NCBI GenBank assembly: GCA_029007725.1
Contig: JAQXIJ010000023.1
Location: forward strand, 1-39,850
Length of the DNA: 39,850 bases
Source: Bacillota bacterium
Lineage (GTDB): Bacteria; Bacillota; Clostridia; UBA1381
Direction: 5' to 3'
Shown: in pieces, positions 1 through 8,117 of the stretch
Layout: every line of letters begins with the position of its first letter
How positions within the stretch are numbered: position 1 is the stretch's first letter
Notes under the pieces: model-generated
What the model was told of the DNA's origin: nothing
Database searches by the model: none
What the model saw: only the letters and a program-made list of their open reading frames with translations
Program-made: the position numbers and the translations under genes

Positions 1-54
1 GGCTTTGAATGCCTCATCATAGCGAGGTGGTATTGTTCCTTTTTTGATTGACAT
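1..54 (-). CDS. IS3-type transposase OrfA, N-terminal 18 residues (cut by window edge)
   Basis: Reading leftwards from ATG at 54, the frame is open to the window edge and begins MSIKKGTIPPRYDEAFKA. This resembles the start of helix-turn-helix OrfA proteins of IS3-like elements, which typically open with a short basic leader followed by a PRYDEAFK-like segment. A strong ribosome binding site (AGGAGG) lies 8 bases upstream. Too little is visible to assign a subgroup. The ORF reads into the element whose end lies at about 121. Confidence 0.55.
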   Translation of the reverse strand, partial: MSIKKGTIPPRYDEAFKA

Positions 55-121
55 AAAAATTCCTCCTGTGATTTTGGATTTGTTTGTGTCCATTCCATTA
101 TATCACTCTTTTTTCTGTCCA
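1..121 (-). mobile_element. Terminal part of an IS3-like insertion sequence
   Basis: The stretch carries the 5' leader of the transposase gene. It seems to end at 121, where the outward-reading end is TGGACAGAAAAAAG. The IS3 family commonly begins with TG at its tips. Immediately right of 121 a ParM-like reading frame is open without its N-terminus, which fits an insertion interrupting that gene. The other element end and any target duplication lie outside the window, so the exact tip is inferred. Confidence 0.5.
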
Positions 122-426
122 TCAAATCTGGGAAGGTGGCAGATGCGGTACTTCAGAATAAGCCGACAGTTTTTGAAGAACGCGTGAAGAAACTTATTGA
201 ATTACAGTCAAAGGAATTCGTGGAGAAAATTATAAATTCATTGCGCAAAAGAAAAATTGATTTAAGGACAAGTCATGCTATATTTGTAGGCGGCGGTTCT
301 CTGCTCTTATCCAAATACATAGTTGCATCAGACAAAATCGCAAGTCCTGACATAATCGACAACTTGACAGCTAACGCAATTGGATATGAGTCATTATTAA
401 GAAATGAATTAGAGCGTAGAAGGTGA
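122..426 (+). pseudogene. ParM-like plasmid-segregation actin, C-terminal fragment
   Basis: The frame is open from the IS junction through a GTG at 136 to the stop at 426. The visible part carries VGGGSLLL followed by KIASPDIIDNLTANAIGYE, which is the glycine-rich phosphate loop and final helices of ParM/StbA-type actin-like ATPases that polymerise to push plasmid copies apart. Only about 100 of the roughly 300 residues of the family remain, so the protein cannot bind nucleotide normally. A ParR-like gene starts 6 bases downstream, the usual parMR order. Plasmid or ICE origin is inferred. Confidence 0.7.
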
Positions 427-431
427 TTCTG

Positions 432-692
432 ATGGTAAATAAAAAAACGCCTGAAAGGTTTTGCATCCGGTTTAACCTTTCTAATCCGGAACATCTTGAG
501 GTTGTCAACATTCTTTCGAACAAAGGCAGAAATGCTGCAAGTTACATAAGCAACATTTGTACCACTTCGCCGCGGGTGGCGAATCCCTCTTCTGCCGCCA
601 TTCCCGTAATCGGTACTGCAGATATTATCAACAGTCCGGCAAGCAGTAACGCGCTTATTTTTTTCATATTCATTGCTATCCTTCCTTTCTGA
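432..692 (+). pseudogene. ParR-like centromere-binding protein, N-terminal fragment with foreign tail
   Basis: From ATG 432 (AGGTGA just upstream) the first 41 codons encode RFCIRFNLSNPEH, then a helix ending KGRNAASYISN. This matches the short ParR-like DNA-binding proteins that follow parM in Clostridia plasmids. After about position 555 the frame continues only as the antisense of an S-layer gene start and has no coding character. The gene is therefore truncated at the junction. It lies directly after the ParM fragment and must once have formed its operon partner. Confidence 0.55.
542..673 (-). pseudogene. S-layer-homology protein, signal peptide and first SLH residues only
   Basis: ATG at 673 is preceded by GGAAGG at 6 bases. 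It encodes a classical signal peptide (MNMKKISALLLAGLL, hydrophobic core, then VPITGMAAEE) followed by FATRGEVVQMLL, the opening of an SLH cell-wall-anchoring domain. The frame stops a few codons later, at the junction with the ParR fragment. The intact gene would have encoded an exported surface protein. Only the first 40 or so codons remain, facing the ParR remnant head to head. Confidence 0.55.
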
Positions 693-760
693 ACTTCATA
701 CCGGCAAATTATCTGCTTCACAAGATTGTGATCAGCGTCCATACATATACCAGTCCTGTG

Positions 761-1579
761 TTAAACCTTTTCGCTGTTATGCATTCGAATCATTTCGTCC
801 CGTATCTCGTTGTATTTTTTAACCGGAACAGGTATCTGTTCGCCGTTTTTCATGGTAACTGTATACCGTTCCAACTTAGACATAAAATCGGTGTTTATCG
901 CATAGCTACGGTGGACTTTCAAAAACTTATTATCCGTCAACTCCATAAACTCGGTTATATTCATCTTTACATCAATTTGTTCATTGGTCATTACAATTGA
1001 CAAATCATTTCGCTGGGCTTTTACATACATTATTTCGGATAAATATATAAAACGAACTGCACCGTTTACGTCCGTTATAGTGATAAGACTTCCAAAAAAT
1101 CTTTTCTTGAAATTTTCTTCAAGGTATCTGTTTGCCATATATCCTATAGTATTGACAAATCGTTCGCCCCGTGCAACCTTTAATTCGCCCATGGGGTTGG
1201 ATACATGAATGTGCATAATCTTGTACGCATTGTCTTTTATTTCCCATACAAAGGTACACCTTTGCTGTGCCTGCAAAAAATAGTCGTTGGTTTCATCCGT
1301 TGTAACAAAATATCTCCCTATCACGCTGCAGGCTTTTTTACTGCTTTGCGCCACATAAAATTCCTGATTAAGCAGATGACAGGAACGAAGATGCAGACGA
1401 AGTTCAGCGAAATTTTGCTTCACATCTTCGAGTCCTCTGATAAATTCATTTTGCTCCGCACCTATCCATGTGACCTTTTCATCACAGTAGCTCAGCATAA
1501 AATCCAAATCCAGCCGCCAGTAATGCTCCCAACATTGCTGCGTCAAACGAACGAGCTCCGCTTCCTGATTTTTTGTCAT
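761..1579 (-). CDS. SnoaL-like / LytTR two-domain transcriptional regulator
   Basis: 272 residues. Residues 1-135 look like an NTF2/SnoaL fold (helical start, then WEHYWRLDLDFMLSY and VTWIGAEQNEF, alternating strands up to TFVWEIKDNAYKIMHIHVS), a cone-shaped pocket that usually binds a small ligand. Residues 165-268 are a LytTR DNA-binding domain (SEIMYVKAQRNDL, FMELTDNKFLKVHRSYAINTDF). There is no receiver domain, so it should respond to a ligand and not to a histidine kinase (inference). ATG 1579 has GGAG 7 bases upstream. A possible promoter has TTGACA at 1661-1666 and TATAAT at 1640-1645 with a short 15-base spacer. It is the only intact gene in the left island. Its target genes are not apparent here. 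Confidence 0.75.
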   Translation of the reverse strand: MTKNQEAELVRLTQQCWEHYWRLDLDFMLSYCDEKVTWIGAEQNEFIRGLEDVKQNFAELRLHLRSCHLLNQEFYVAQSSKKACSVIGRYFVTTDETNDYFLQAQQRCTFVWEIKDNAYKIMHIHVSNPMGELKVARGERFVNTIGYMANRYLEENFKKRFFGSLITITDVNGAVRFIYLSEIMYVKAQRNDLSIVMTNEQIDVKMNITEFMELTDNKFLKVHRSYAINTDFMSKLERYTVTMKNGEQIPVPVKKYNEIRDEMIRMHNSEKV

Positions 1580-1750
1580 ATAATCACTCCATTCCTGTCA
1601 TTAACAGACCTATGCAAACATCATTCTTCTTTAAATTATATTATACAACATTTTTATAAATGTCAATAATTCTGGACGAATGACCATATAAACATACGAA
1701 ATCTTTAATTCCTAACATTTTGAAGGTTTTTAGTAAAAACTAAATAATGC

Positions 1751-2017
1751 CTACTGAATAATTGCCATTTCCGAAACATTATAAATTTTTAGCAGTTTTT
1801 GAAACCATGATAAAAAAAATCGTAAAAAGAACCTTTCGATTTTTCGTAGGTTCAGTAGTAATACGGACATAGCACGACAATGACAAGTCATTTCATTCGG
1901 TCTTGTCACAGTAAGTCCAACTCCGCATTTGCATTTGGCAAGGCTGAATTTGCGCTCAACCTCTACTCGCGTTGCGTCATCAATGTAACAGACGGCGGCA
2001 TATCTTGTATTTATTCT
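1751..2017 (-). pseudogene. IS5-like DDE transposase, C-terminal remnant
   Basis: Read on the minus strand, the frame gives DDATRVEVERKFSLAK, GVGLTVTR and RAMSVLLLNLRKIE. This is the C-terminal pattern of IS5/IS1182-type transposases, in which the VEVERxFSLAKRKxG block includes the catalytic glutamate region and is followed by a conserved LLxNLRKI helix. Upstream the frame meets a stop (2018-2020), while a neighbouring frame continues, suggesting a frameshift. The N-terminal catalytic aspartates are missing. A dead element. Confidence 0.6.
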
Positions 2018-2223
2018 CTACATAATCATATCAAGGATATCCGTTTTAAAATGGTGGTATGACTATGCGGGCAGATATGCCATGCCAAATTTAGAATAGC
2101 CAAAATAGAATATCATCGTTTGCGTTTCACTAAGTATCACTAGACTCAGTATAATTATATTTATTATTATTTATCTTATTTACATTAGTGCCTGTATCAT
2201 CGACTTCCTGAGGTCTAATATTC

Positions 2224-2700
2224 TTGTACCTTATGGCTACAAAAAATCAGGTTATGCGTAAAAATGAATTAACCAAGTTAAAACATACAATCGAAACCGG
2301 AAAAAGAAGAATATCCGAACTTGATTTGATTATTTCACGCATTTACGAGGATAATGTTTTAGGCAAAATAAGTGATGAAAGATATTATCGTATGGCTTCT
2401 ATGTATGAAACCGAACAAAAAGAACTTATAAAAACCATATCCAGCAGCGAAAAAGAATTGGAAAAAGCTGAACAGCAAAATATTGATATGCGACTTCTGC
2501 TAAAAACATTACGGGAACTTACTGATTTCAAAGAGCTTACGCCAACAATAGTAAATTCTCTCATACAAAGGATAGAAGTCCACAATAACGACAAATATGA
2601 CTGGCATTGTCATGTGAAAGTTGATATTTATTTTACCGCCGTTGGAATGATTGATATTCCTGATGAAAAAGAAATATTGGATATACTAAATAAAATCTAA
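2224..2700 (+). pseudogene. Large serine recombinase, C-terminal fragment (DUF4368-type tail)
   Basis: The 158-codon frame contains a long coiled-coil (KLKHTIETGKRRISELD), the block IYEDNVLGKISDERYYRM, and a final sheet with TPTIVNSLIQRIEVH and DIYFTAVGMIDIP. These form the C-terminal part of large serine site-specific recombinases of integrative elements. The catalytic serine domain and recombinase domain are absent and the frame is closed just upstream (TGA at 2209). Conventional start codons here are not meaningful. It marks the scar of an integrated ICE or Tn-like element next to serS. Confidence 0.75.
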
Positions 2701-2738
2701 GATAATTCACAGATGTACAAGGTTGGATAACAAGGAAA

Positions 2739-2772
2739 ATGGAGTAGCTCCTTGATTTTGGAACTACTCCAT
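2739..2772 (-). terminator. Rho-independent terminator of serS
   Basis: ATGGAGTAG (2739-2747) pairs perfectly with CTACTCCAT (2764-2772), and TCC/GGA extends the stem across an 8-base loop. Read on the minus strand, the stem is followed by TTTCC. It lies about 60 bases after the serS stop, so it probably ends the serS transcript. Confidence 0.6.
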
Positions 2773-2832
2773 AAAAAACTTCCTTATGTGGCGTTAGCTA
2801 AAGGCCGTCCCTTTTTTGCGCTCCCTGTGTAT

Positions 2833-4110
2833 TTAAACTCGTTTAACTATCTTATCTGTGCCCATGTACGGAACAAGAATGTCCGGAACGGTTACAGTAC
2901 CGTCAGCGTTCTGATAGTTTTCAAGAATTGCTGCAACAGTTCTGCCGACTGCAAGCCCCGAGCCATTCAGTGTGTGGACAAATTGCGCCTTGTCCTTTGG
3001 TGAATCCTTGAATCTTATGTTTGCGCGGCGCGCCTGATAGTCCTCGAAGTTAGAGCAGGATGAAATTTCGACATATCTTCCGTAGCTTGGCATCCAGACC
3101 TCTATGTCGTATGTGCAGGCGGAAGAGAAGCCCAAGTCACCGGTAGACAGGCAGACTACTCTGTACGGAATTTTGAGCCCCTGCAAAAGTTTTTCTGCAT
3201 CATTAGTCAATGATTCAAGCTCGTCATATGAATTTTCCGGCCTTGCAAACTTAACAAGCTCAACCTTGTTAAACTGATGCTGACGAATAAGACCTCTTGT
3301 GTCACGTCCGGCAGAACCTGCTTCTGCTCTGAAACACGCCGAATAAGCACAATATTTAATGGGAAGCTTTGTTCCGTCAAGAATTTCGTCGCGGTGCAGA
3401 TTGGTTACGGGGACCTCGGCTGTAGGAATAAGAAAATAGCCATTGTTTGCAACTTTAAACGCGTCTTCTTCAAATTTCGGAAGTTGACCTGTGCCGGTCA
3501 TTGACGCTCTGTTTACCATATATGGCGGAAAAATTTCGGTGTAGCCGGACTGCTCTGTGTGGGTATTTAAAAAATATTGAATAACGCTTCTTTCGAGCCT
3601 TGCACCCTGACCCTTATATACGGTAAATCTTGTGCCGGAAATCTTTGCGCCGCGATCAAAATCGAGAATATCGAGGTCGGTACCGATATCCCAGTGAGCC
3701 TTTGCTTCGAAGTCAAATTCGCGCGGAGTTGACCACTTTCTGAGCTCTCTGTTTTCGGTGTCGTCCTTACCGATTGGGCATTTTGCATTAGGTATATTCG
3801 GGATTTTGAGCATAAACATTCTCAGATCTTCGTCAATTTTTGAAACTTTTGAATCAAGCTCCTTGATTTCTCCGGACAGTTCCTTCATTTCGGCAAAAAT
3901 TTGGTCTGTGTTCTCGCCTGCTTTTTTCATTTTAGGAATCTGCTTTGTAATTTCATTCTGCTTTGCTTTCATCTGCTCAACTTCTGCCAAAATCTCACGG
4001 CGCTGCGCATCCATCTCGATTGCAGGTGTGATGTCAAGATCGTTATTTCTTTTTTTCAGAGCTTCTCTGATTTTATCCGGTTCGGTTCTTAATATTTTGA
4101 TGTCTAACAT
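2833..4110 (-). CDS. serS: Serine--tRNA ligase
   Basis: 425 residues, the usual length. The N-terminal long antiparallel coiled-coil that grips the tRNA-Ser variable arm is visible (residues about 30-105, ending [18 protein letters not shown]). It is followed by the class II catalytic core: motif 2 [22 protein letters not shown] and motif 3 near [11 protein letters not shown]. The enzyme charges tRNA-Ser, and also tRNA-Sec where present. The start chosen is ATG 4110 (MLDIKIL), because GGAG sits 7 bases upstream. An ATG at 4122 would overlap that binding site. It has its own promoter (4172-4199) and no T-box was seen. The terminator at 2739 follows. Confidence 0.97.
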   Translation of the reverse strand: MLDIKILRTEPDKIREALKKRNNDLDITPAIEMDAQRREILAEVEQMKAKQNEITKQIPKMKKAGENTDQIFAEMKELSGEIKELDSKVSKIDEDLRMFMLKIPNIPNAKCPIGKDDTENRELRKWSTPREFDFEAKAHWDIGTDLDILDFDRGAKISGTRFTVYKGQGARLERSVIQYFLNTHTEQSGYTEIFPPYMVNRASMTGTGQLPKFEEDAFKVANNGYFLIPTAEVPVTNLHRDEILDGTKLPIKYCAYSACFRAEAGSAGRDTRGLIRQHQFNKVELVKFARPENSYDELESLTNDAEKLLQGLKIPYRVVCLSTGDLGFSSACTYDIEVWMPSYGRYVEISSCSNFEDYQARRANIRFKDSPKDKAQFVHTLNGSGLAVGRTVAAILENYQNADGTVTVPDILVPYMGTDKIVKRV

Positions 4111-4171
4111 AATTATCTCCATTCCGCCTTTTGGGCTGATTTTATCAGTAAATTTAATTAAATTTTAAAAT

Positions 4172-4199
4172 ATTATATAATTGCTTCTAAGTGATCCAA
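4172..4199 (-). promoter_or_regulatory. Sigma-A promoter of serS
   Basis: On the minus strand, -35 TTGGAT (4194-4199) and a perfect -10 TATAAT (4172-4177) are separated by 16 bases. They lie about 60 bases before the serS start. The 5' half of an inverted repeat covers bases between the two boxes. Confidence 0.6.
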
Positions 4200-4220
4200 T
4201 TTTGTCGATAGTACTTAGAA
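4185..4220. repeat. 8-bp inverted repeat over the serS promoter
   Basis: TTCTAAGT (4185-4192) and ACTTAGAA (4213-4220) form a perfect inverted repeat spaced by 20 bases containing the serS -35 box. It could be an operator or a weak terminator for the gene ending at 4228. There is no U-run directly after it in the minus direction. Confidence 0.4.
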
Positions 4221-4227
4221 ATACACA

Positions 4228-4689
4228 TTACTGCGATTTTTTAACTAAGATATCATAAAAGGTTTTCTGCGACTGTGACAAATCTTCGGAGTAAATACTC
4301 TGCAAATCCTCGCGCGCACCCTTTTTGTCACCGTCGTAGAGTTTTTTATAGATTGCAAGAAGAGCTTCGTTTGCGGAAGCTTCCTTTGAAAGGCGCTCGT
4401 TTTCGGAAGTGAGCTGTGTATTTTCTGCTTTGAGCTCGGTATTTTGGTTTTTTAGACTTTTGTTAAGTTCTACAAGCTGCATATTTTCCTCGCTGACCTG
4501 CGCTGCCTTTTCAGAAAGTCCGACTTTTTCGGTTTCCACTTCACTGACCTTTGATTTGTCAAGGTGTGTCTGCGCAAAAAATGCAAGTATAATCATTATG
4601 ATTGCTACTAAAAATATGAGTGCCGTGTACAAAAAGAGTGAGCGTTCATCAGTAGGTTTGTGTTTTTCTTTGTTATTTTCTGCCGTCAT
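4228..4689 (-). CDS. Single-pass membrane protein with coiled coil (unknown function)
   Basis: 153 residues. A short charged cytoplasmic N-terminus (to about residue 17) is followed by one transmembrane helix (LYTALIFLVAIIMIILAFF) and then a heptad-rich coiled coil from about residue 45 to 105. The C-terminal segment is helical, with EALLAIYKKLYDGDKKGAREDL resembling a single TPR-like hairpin. It starts 4 bases after parB and is probably co-transcribed with parA-parB. Its function is unknown. A role linked to division or chromosome segregation is only suggested by position. ATG 4689 has GGAGG 7 bases upstream, inside the end of parB. Confidence 0.7.
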   Translation of the reverse strand: MTAENNKEKHKPTDERSLFLYTALIFLVAIIMIILAFFAQTHLDKSKVSEVETEKVGLSEKAAQVSEENMQLVELNKSLKNQNTELKAENTQLTSENERLSKEASANEALLAIYKKLYDGDKKGAREDLQSIYSEDLSQSQKTFYDILVKKSQ

Positions 4690-4692
4690 TTT

Positions 4693-5538
4693 TTACCTCC
4701 GGTTTATCAGATCAAGAAGTCGTTCAAGATCGGAACTTCCATAGTATTCAATTTCAATTTTGCCCTTTTTGCTGTTGCCTGAAAGCTTGACTTTTGTGCC
4801 GAGATACTGCTCGAGGTCCTTTGAAATACGGTCAAGCTCGATTTTATAAGCAGAAAGCTGCTTTTTTTCAGGTTTCGGCTTGGGTGAGGTCATAAGCTCC
4901 TTTGCCAAAAGCTCCGCCTGCCGAACGTTGAGTCCGTCTTCGATTATGCGGTTTACGAAAAAGTCGCGCACCGCGCCTGCCGGAACCGAAAGTGCACAGC
5001 GAGCATGACCTTCAGTGATTTCGCCGGAGATGAGCTTTTGCTGGATGTTCTCATCTAGGGCCAAAAGACGTACTGAATTTGCTATGGCACTGCGGCTTTT
5101 TCCAAGACGGGCGCTGATTTCCTCCTGTGTCAGATGGTATTCGTCAATTAGAGAACGATAACCCTGCGCCTCTTCAATTGGATTAAGGTCTTCGCGCTGT
5201 AAATTTTCAATCAGGGCAATTTCGGTAACTGCAAGGCTGCTGTAATCACGAACAAGCACCGGAATTTTTTTAAGTCCTGCTTTTTTTGCTGCTCGCCAGC
5301 GTCTTTCTCCGGCGACAATTACGTACATATCATCGCTTTTTGTTACAATAATAGGTTGAATTATACCGTGTTCTTTAATAGAATCTGACAAAATTTGTAA
5401 TTTTTCTTCGTCAAAGGTTTTTCGAGGCTGATTTTTATTTGGTATAACGTCAGTAAGCTTTACTTCGATTACACCATGACTCGCATCTTCTTCGGCAAAC
5501 AGCGCGTCAAGTCCTTTTCCGAGGCCTTTTTTTGCCAT
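4693..5538 (-). CDS. parB: Chromosome-partitioning protein ParB (Spo0J)
   Basis: 281 residues. It begins with the ParA-stimulating tail (MAKKGLGKGLDALF). The CTP-binding N-domain follows with GERRWRAAK (residues 77-85) and ENLQREDLNPIEEA (111-124), then a helix-turn-helix (LTQEEISARLGKSRSAIANSVRLL) and a C-terminal dimerisation domain. ParB loads at parS, slides as a CTP clamp and recruits condensin. Two matching parS sites are in this window (6371 and 8083). The gene lies 4 bases after parA in the same orientation. ATG 5538 follows GGAG inside the parA stop region. Confidence 0.96.
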   Translation of the reverse strand: MAKKGLGKGLDALFAEEDASHGVIEVKLTDVIPNKNQPRKTFDEEKLQILSDSIKEHGIIQPIIVTKSDDMYVIVAGERRWRAAKKAGLKKIPVLVRDYSSLAVTEIALIENLQREDLNPIEEAQGYRSLIDEYHLTQEEISARLGKSRSAIANSVRLLALDENIQQKLISGEITEGHARCALSVPAGAVRDFFVNRIIEDGLNVRQAELLAKELMTSPKPKPEKKQLSAYKIELDRISKDLEQYLGTKVKLSGNSKKGKIEIEYYGSSDLERLLDLINRR

Positions 5539-5542
5539 TTTA

Positions 5543-6310
5543 TCACTCCTTGTTATTCTTTATTATATCACGCGCAAGCGCAAAATAAGCGTCGGCGCCT
5601 TTTGATGTAATATCATATTTTATAATTGGCTGACCGTAGCTGGGAGCTTCAGAAAGCCGGACGTTGCGCGGAATTGGCGTTGCGAACACTTTGTCAGGAA
5701 AATGTTTTTTTACTTCGTCTAAAACTTGCTGTGACAGGTTTGTACGCAAATCAAACATCGTCGCAACAATTCCCTCTATCTCAAGATTTTTGTTGAGCGA
5801 TTTTTTTATGGATTTGATTGAGGTTATCAGCTGCGAAAGCCCCTCAAGTGCGTAATATTCGCACTGAATTGGTATTAAAAGGCTGTCGCTTGCGGTCATT
5901 ATGTTAATAGTAAGCATGCCGAGCGCCGGCGGCGAATCGATTATAATAAAATTAAAATCATCGCGTACATGGGATAGAATCTTTTCTATAAAATGTTCAC
6001 GGTCCTTTTGCGAAGCAAGCTCAATTTCAGCAGCTGAAAGTTCCGGAAGCGAAGGCAGAAGTGAAAGACCGCGACAGCTTGTACGGATAATCGCCTGTTT
6101 TACTAAACTTGAATCGGCAAGACAGTCATAGAGAGAGTACACTACATCATCCTTGCTGACACCGAGCCCTGATGTGGCATTTCCCTGTGGGTCGCTGTCG
6201 ACAACGAGAACGGTCTTGCCCTTATATGCAAGGCAGGCAGCCAAATTTACAGCAGTTGTGGTTTTGCCAACACCGCCCTTTTGATTTATAATAGCAATTA
6301 TTTTTCCCAT
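5543..6310 (-). CDS. parA: Chromosome-partitioning ATPase ParA (Soj)
   Basis: 255 residues with a deviant Walker A motif, KGGVGKTTTA (11-20), Walker A' DSDPQGNAT and Walker B FIIIDSPPALG, typical of MinD/ParA ATPases. It dimerises with ATP, binds DNA non-specifically and works with ParB in origin segregation and DnaA control. Start ATG 6310 (MGKIIAI) is chosen because AAAGGA lies 9 bases upstream. A TTG 9 bases earlier would be too close to it. A TATAAT-like box lies at 6343-6348, and the imperfect parS at 6371 lies just beyond its weak -35 region, so autoregulation by ParB is possible. Confidence 0.95.
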   Translation of the reverse strand: MGKIIAIINQKGGVGKTTTAVNLAACLAYKGKTVLVVDSDPQGNATSGLGVSKDDVVYSLYDCLADSSLVKQAIIRTSCRGLSLLPSLPELSAAEIELASQKDREHFIEKILSHVRDDFNFIIIDSPPALGMLTINIMTASDSLLIPIQCEYYALEGLSQLITSIKSIKKSLNKNLEIEGIVATMFDLRTNLSQQVLDEVKKHFPDKVFATPIPRNVRLSEAPSYGQPIIKYDITSKGADAYFALARDIIKNNKE

Positions 6311-6370
6311 TTGTTGCAATCCTTTACTAATTTTATATTTATATTATAACATAAAAATTGAAAAAGTAAA

Positions 6371-6386
6371 TGTTTCACATGAAACA
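6371..6386. promoter_or_regulatory. parS site (one mismatch)
   Basis: TGTTTCACATGAAACA differs at one position from the universal bacterial parS palindrome TGTTTCACGTGAAACA. It lies between parA and gerAA, close to the parA promoter region. ParB binding is expected from established ParB-parS specificity. Confidence 0.85.
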
Positions 6387-6450
6387 TTTTAAAAAACATG
6401 AATAATTTTTTAAAAATAAGGCAAAAATTAGAAAAACAGGAGAAATAATT

Positions 6451-8073
6451 ATGAACACAAAAAAACTGTTTCAAAAATTTATAGGCTACAGACCTGCACA
6501 AACGGATTTGCCCTTTAAAATAACCAAGGAGACCGACAAGCCAATATATGACGTGCGAGAGGACAAACCGCCGGAGCCAACGCCGAAGGTGTTTTCAGAA
6601 ATAGAAGCTAACATGAATTATATAAAGGTGAGGTTTGACGTGCCGAAAAACAACGATGTCGTGCTGCGCGATATTTGCTTAAACGGTGGTACAAAGGCAT
6701 TTATAGTTTTTTATGACGGCATGTGCGATGGCACAAGTATAAACGACGGTGTAATAAAAGCGCTACTTGAACTGCCTGTGTTTAACGGCATTGACAAGCG
6801 GTACAGCTCGGATATGATACTTGAAAAGCTGCTGGTGCACAATCAGATTCAGATGACAGATGATTTCGACAGTCTTATTGACGATGTCAACTTCGGATGT
6901 TGTGCGCTGTTCGTGGACGGAATAAACCAGGGCTATTCGATTGATGTAAAGGACTGGCCGCACCGCAGCGTCGAAAAACCGGAAACTGAGCAGTCAATCT
7001 ACGGTCCGCAGGAGGCTTTTGCCGAAATGCTGCGCGGGAATTCTGCACAGGTACGCAAAATTTTAAAAACAGAAAAGCTTATTTGCGAAAAAACGGTTTT
7101 AGGAAACATTTCAAAAACACGCGGGGTTATAATGTACATTTCCGATATCGCCAACAAAGATCTGGTGGACGAGGTAAGGCGAAGATTAGACGGAATATCT
7201 ATGGATTTTGTGATTTCGGTAGAGGAAGTTGCGCTTATGATGGAGGAAAACCCATACATGATTACGGGGCATATTCTTGCGACCGAGCGACCTGACAGGG
7301 TTGCAAGGGCGCTTTCGGAGGGCAGAGTCGCGCTTATTTTAAACGGAAGTCCGCGCGCTCTTATTTTTCCTTCCAATATATATGAAATGACTCATGTCGC
7401 TTCAGATGCATATATGCGTGTTGATTTTGCAAATTTGTCGCGGATGATAAGGATGGCGGCAATGGCAATATCGGTGCTGCTGCCCGGACTTTTTCTGGCG
7501 ATAACAATGTTTCATCAGGAAATGCTGCCGACTTATCTTTTGTACGCAATCAGTGCGTCAAGGCAAAATGTGCCTTTCCCGAGCGTTGTTGAACTGCTTT
7601 TAATGGATTTTTCTTTTGAAATGATACGCGAAGCAAGCATAAGGATGCCGGGGCCTATAGGCTCGGTGCTTGGAATTGTCGGCGGTCTGATTCTCGGTCA
7701 GGCGGCGGTAAGCGCAAAAATCGTCAGCCCTATAATGATAATAATAATTGCCATTACCGGTATAGGATCATTTGCAACACCGGACTATTCTCTCGGATGG
7801 AGTTATAGGATATTAAAATATGTATTTATATTTTTGAGTGCAGCTTTTGGCTTTTTCGGCATTGCGCTCGGAATGTTCATATATTCCATGATGCTTGCAT
7901 CAAGCAAAAGCTTCGGCATACCGTTTTTGTCACCAATCCCGGGCAACAAGGACTTGAAATCAACGGTGTTTGTTTCACCTATATGGAAAATGGAAAAACG
8001 TCCGAGCTATTTGCGACCGAAAAAGGTTCGTAAGGAGGACAAAATAAGCAAAAAATGGAAGATGGGCAAATAA
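6451..8073 (+). CDS. gerAA: Spore germinant receptor A subunit (GerA family)
   Basis: 540 residues, the usual length. The hydrophilic half (to about residue 330) contains the family blocks VVLRDICLNGG and FVISVEEVALMMEENPYM. It is followed by a membrane half of about five helices with PGLFLAITMFHQEMLPTYLL and RMPGPIGSVLGIVGGLILGQAAV. The protein sits in the inner spore membrane and senses nutrients with the B and C subunits. AGGAGA lies 7 bases before ATG 6451. A weak sigma-G-like pair (TGAATA at 6399 and CAAAAAT at 6422, 17 apart) is present, as expected for forespore expression, but is not convincing alone. First gene of a four-gene operon. Confidence 0.93.
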   Translation: MNTKKLFQKFIGYRPAQTDLPFKITKETDKPIYDVREDKPPEPTPKVFSEIEANMNYIKVRFDVPKNNDVVLRDICLNGGTKAFIVFYDGMCDGTSINDGVIKALLELPVFNGIDKRYSSDMILEKLLVHNQIQMTDDFDSLIDDVNFGCCALFVDGINQGYSIDVKDWPHRSVEKPETEQSIYGPQEAFAEMLRGNSAQVRKILKTEKLICEKTVLGNISKTRGVIMYISDIANKDLVDEVRRRLDGISMDFVISVEEVALMMEENPYMITGHILATERPDRVARALSEGRVALILNGSPRALIFPSNIYEMTHVASDAYMRVDFANLSRMIRMAAMAISVLLPGLFLAITMFHQEMLPTYLLYAISASRQNVPFPSVVELLLMDFSFEMIREASIRMPGPIGSVLGIVGGLILGQAAVSAKIVSPIMIIIIAITGIGSFATPDYSLGWSYRILKYVFIFLSAAFGFFGIALGMFIYSMMLASSKSFGIPFLSPIPGNKDLKSTVFVSPIWKMEKRPSYLRPKKVRKEDKISKKWKMGK

Positions 8074-8082
8074 TTTTGCAAA

Positions 8083-8098
8083 TGTTTCACGTGAAACA
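8083..8098. promoter_or_regulatory. parS site (perfect consensus)
   Basis: TGTTTCACGTGAAACA is an exact match to the 16-bp ParB target. It lies in the 44-base gap between gerAA and gerAB, 1.7 kb from the imperfect copy at 6371, and parB is in the window. Confidence 0.95.
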
Positions 8099-8117
8099 GT
8101 GAAAAGAGGGTTCATAA

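Noticed and set aside
4111-4227. T-box leader for serS
   Set aside because: Only about 110 bases precede serS, and no T-box TGGNACCGCG sequence or specifier-like structure could be seen.
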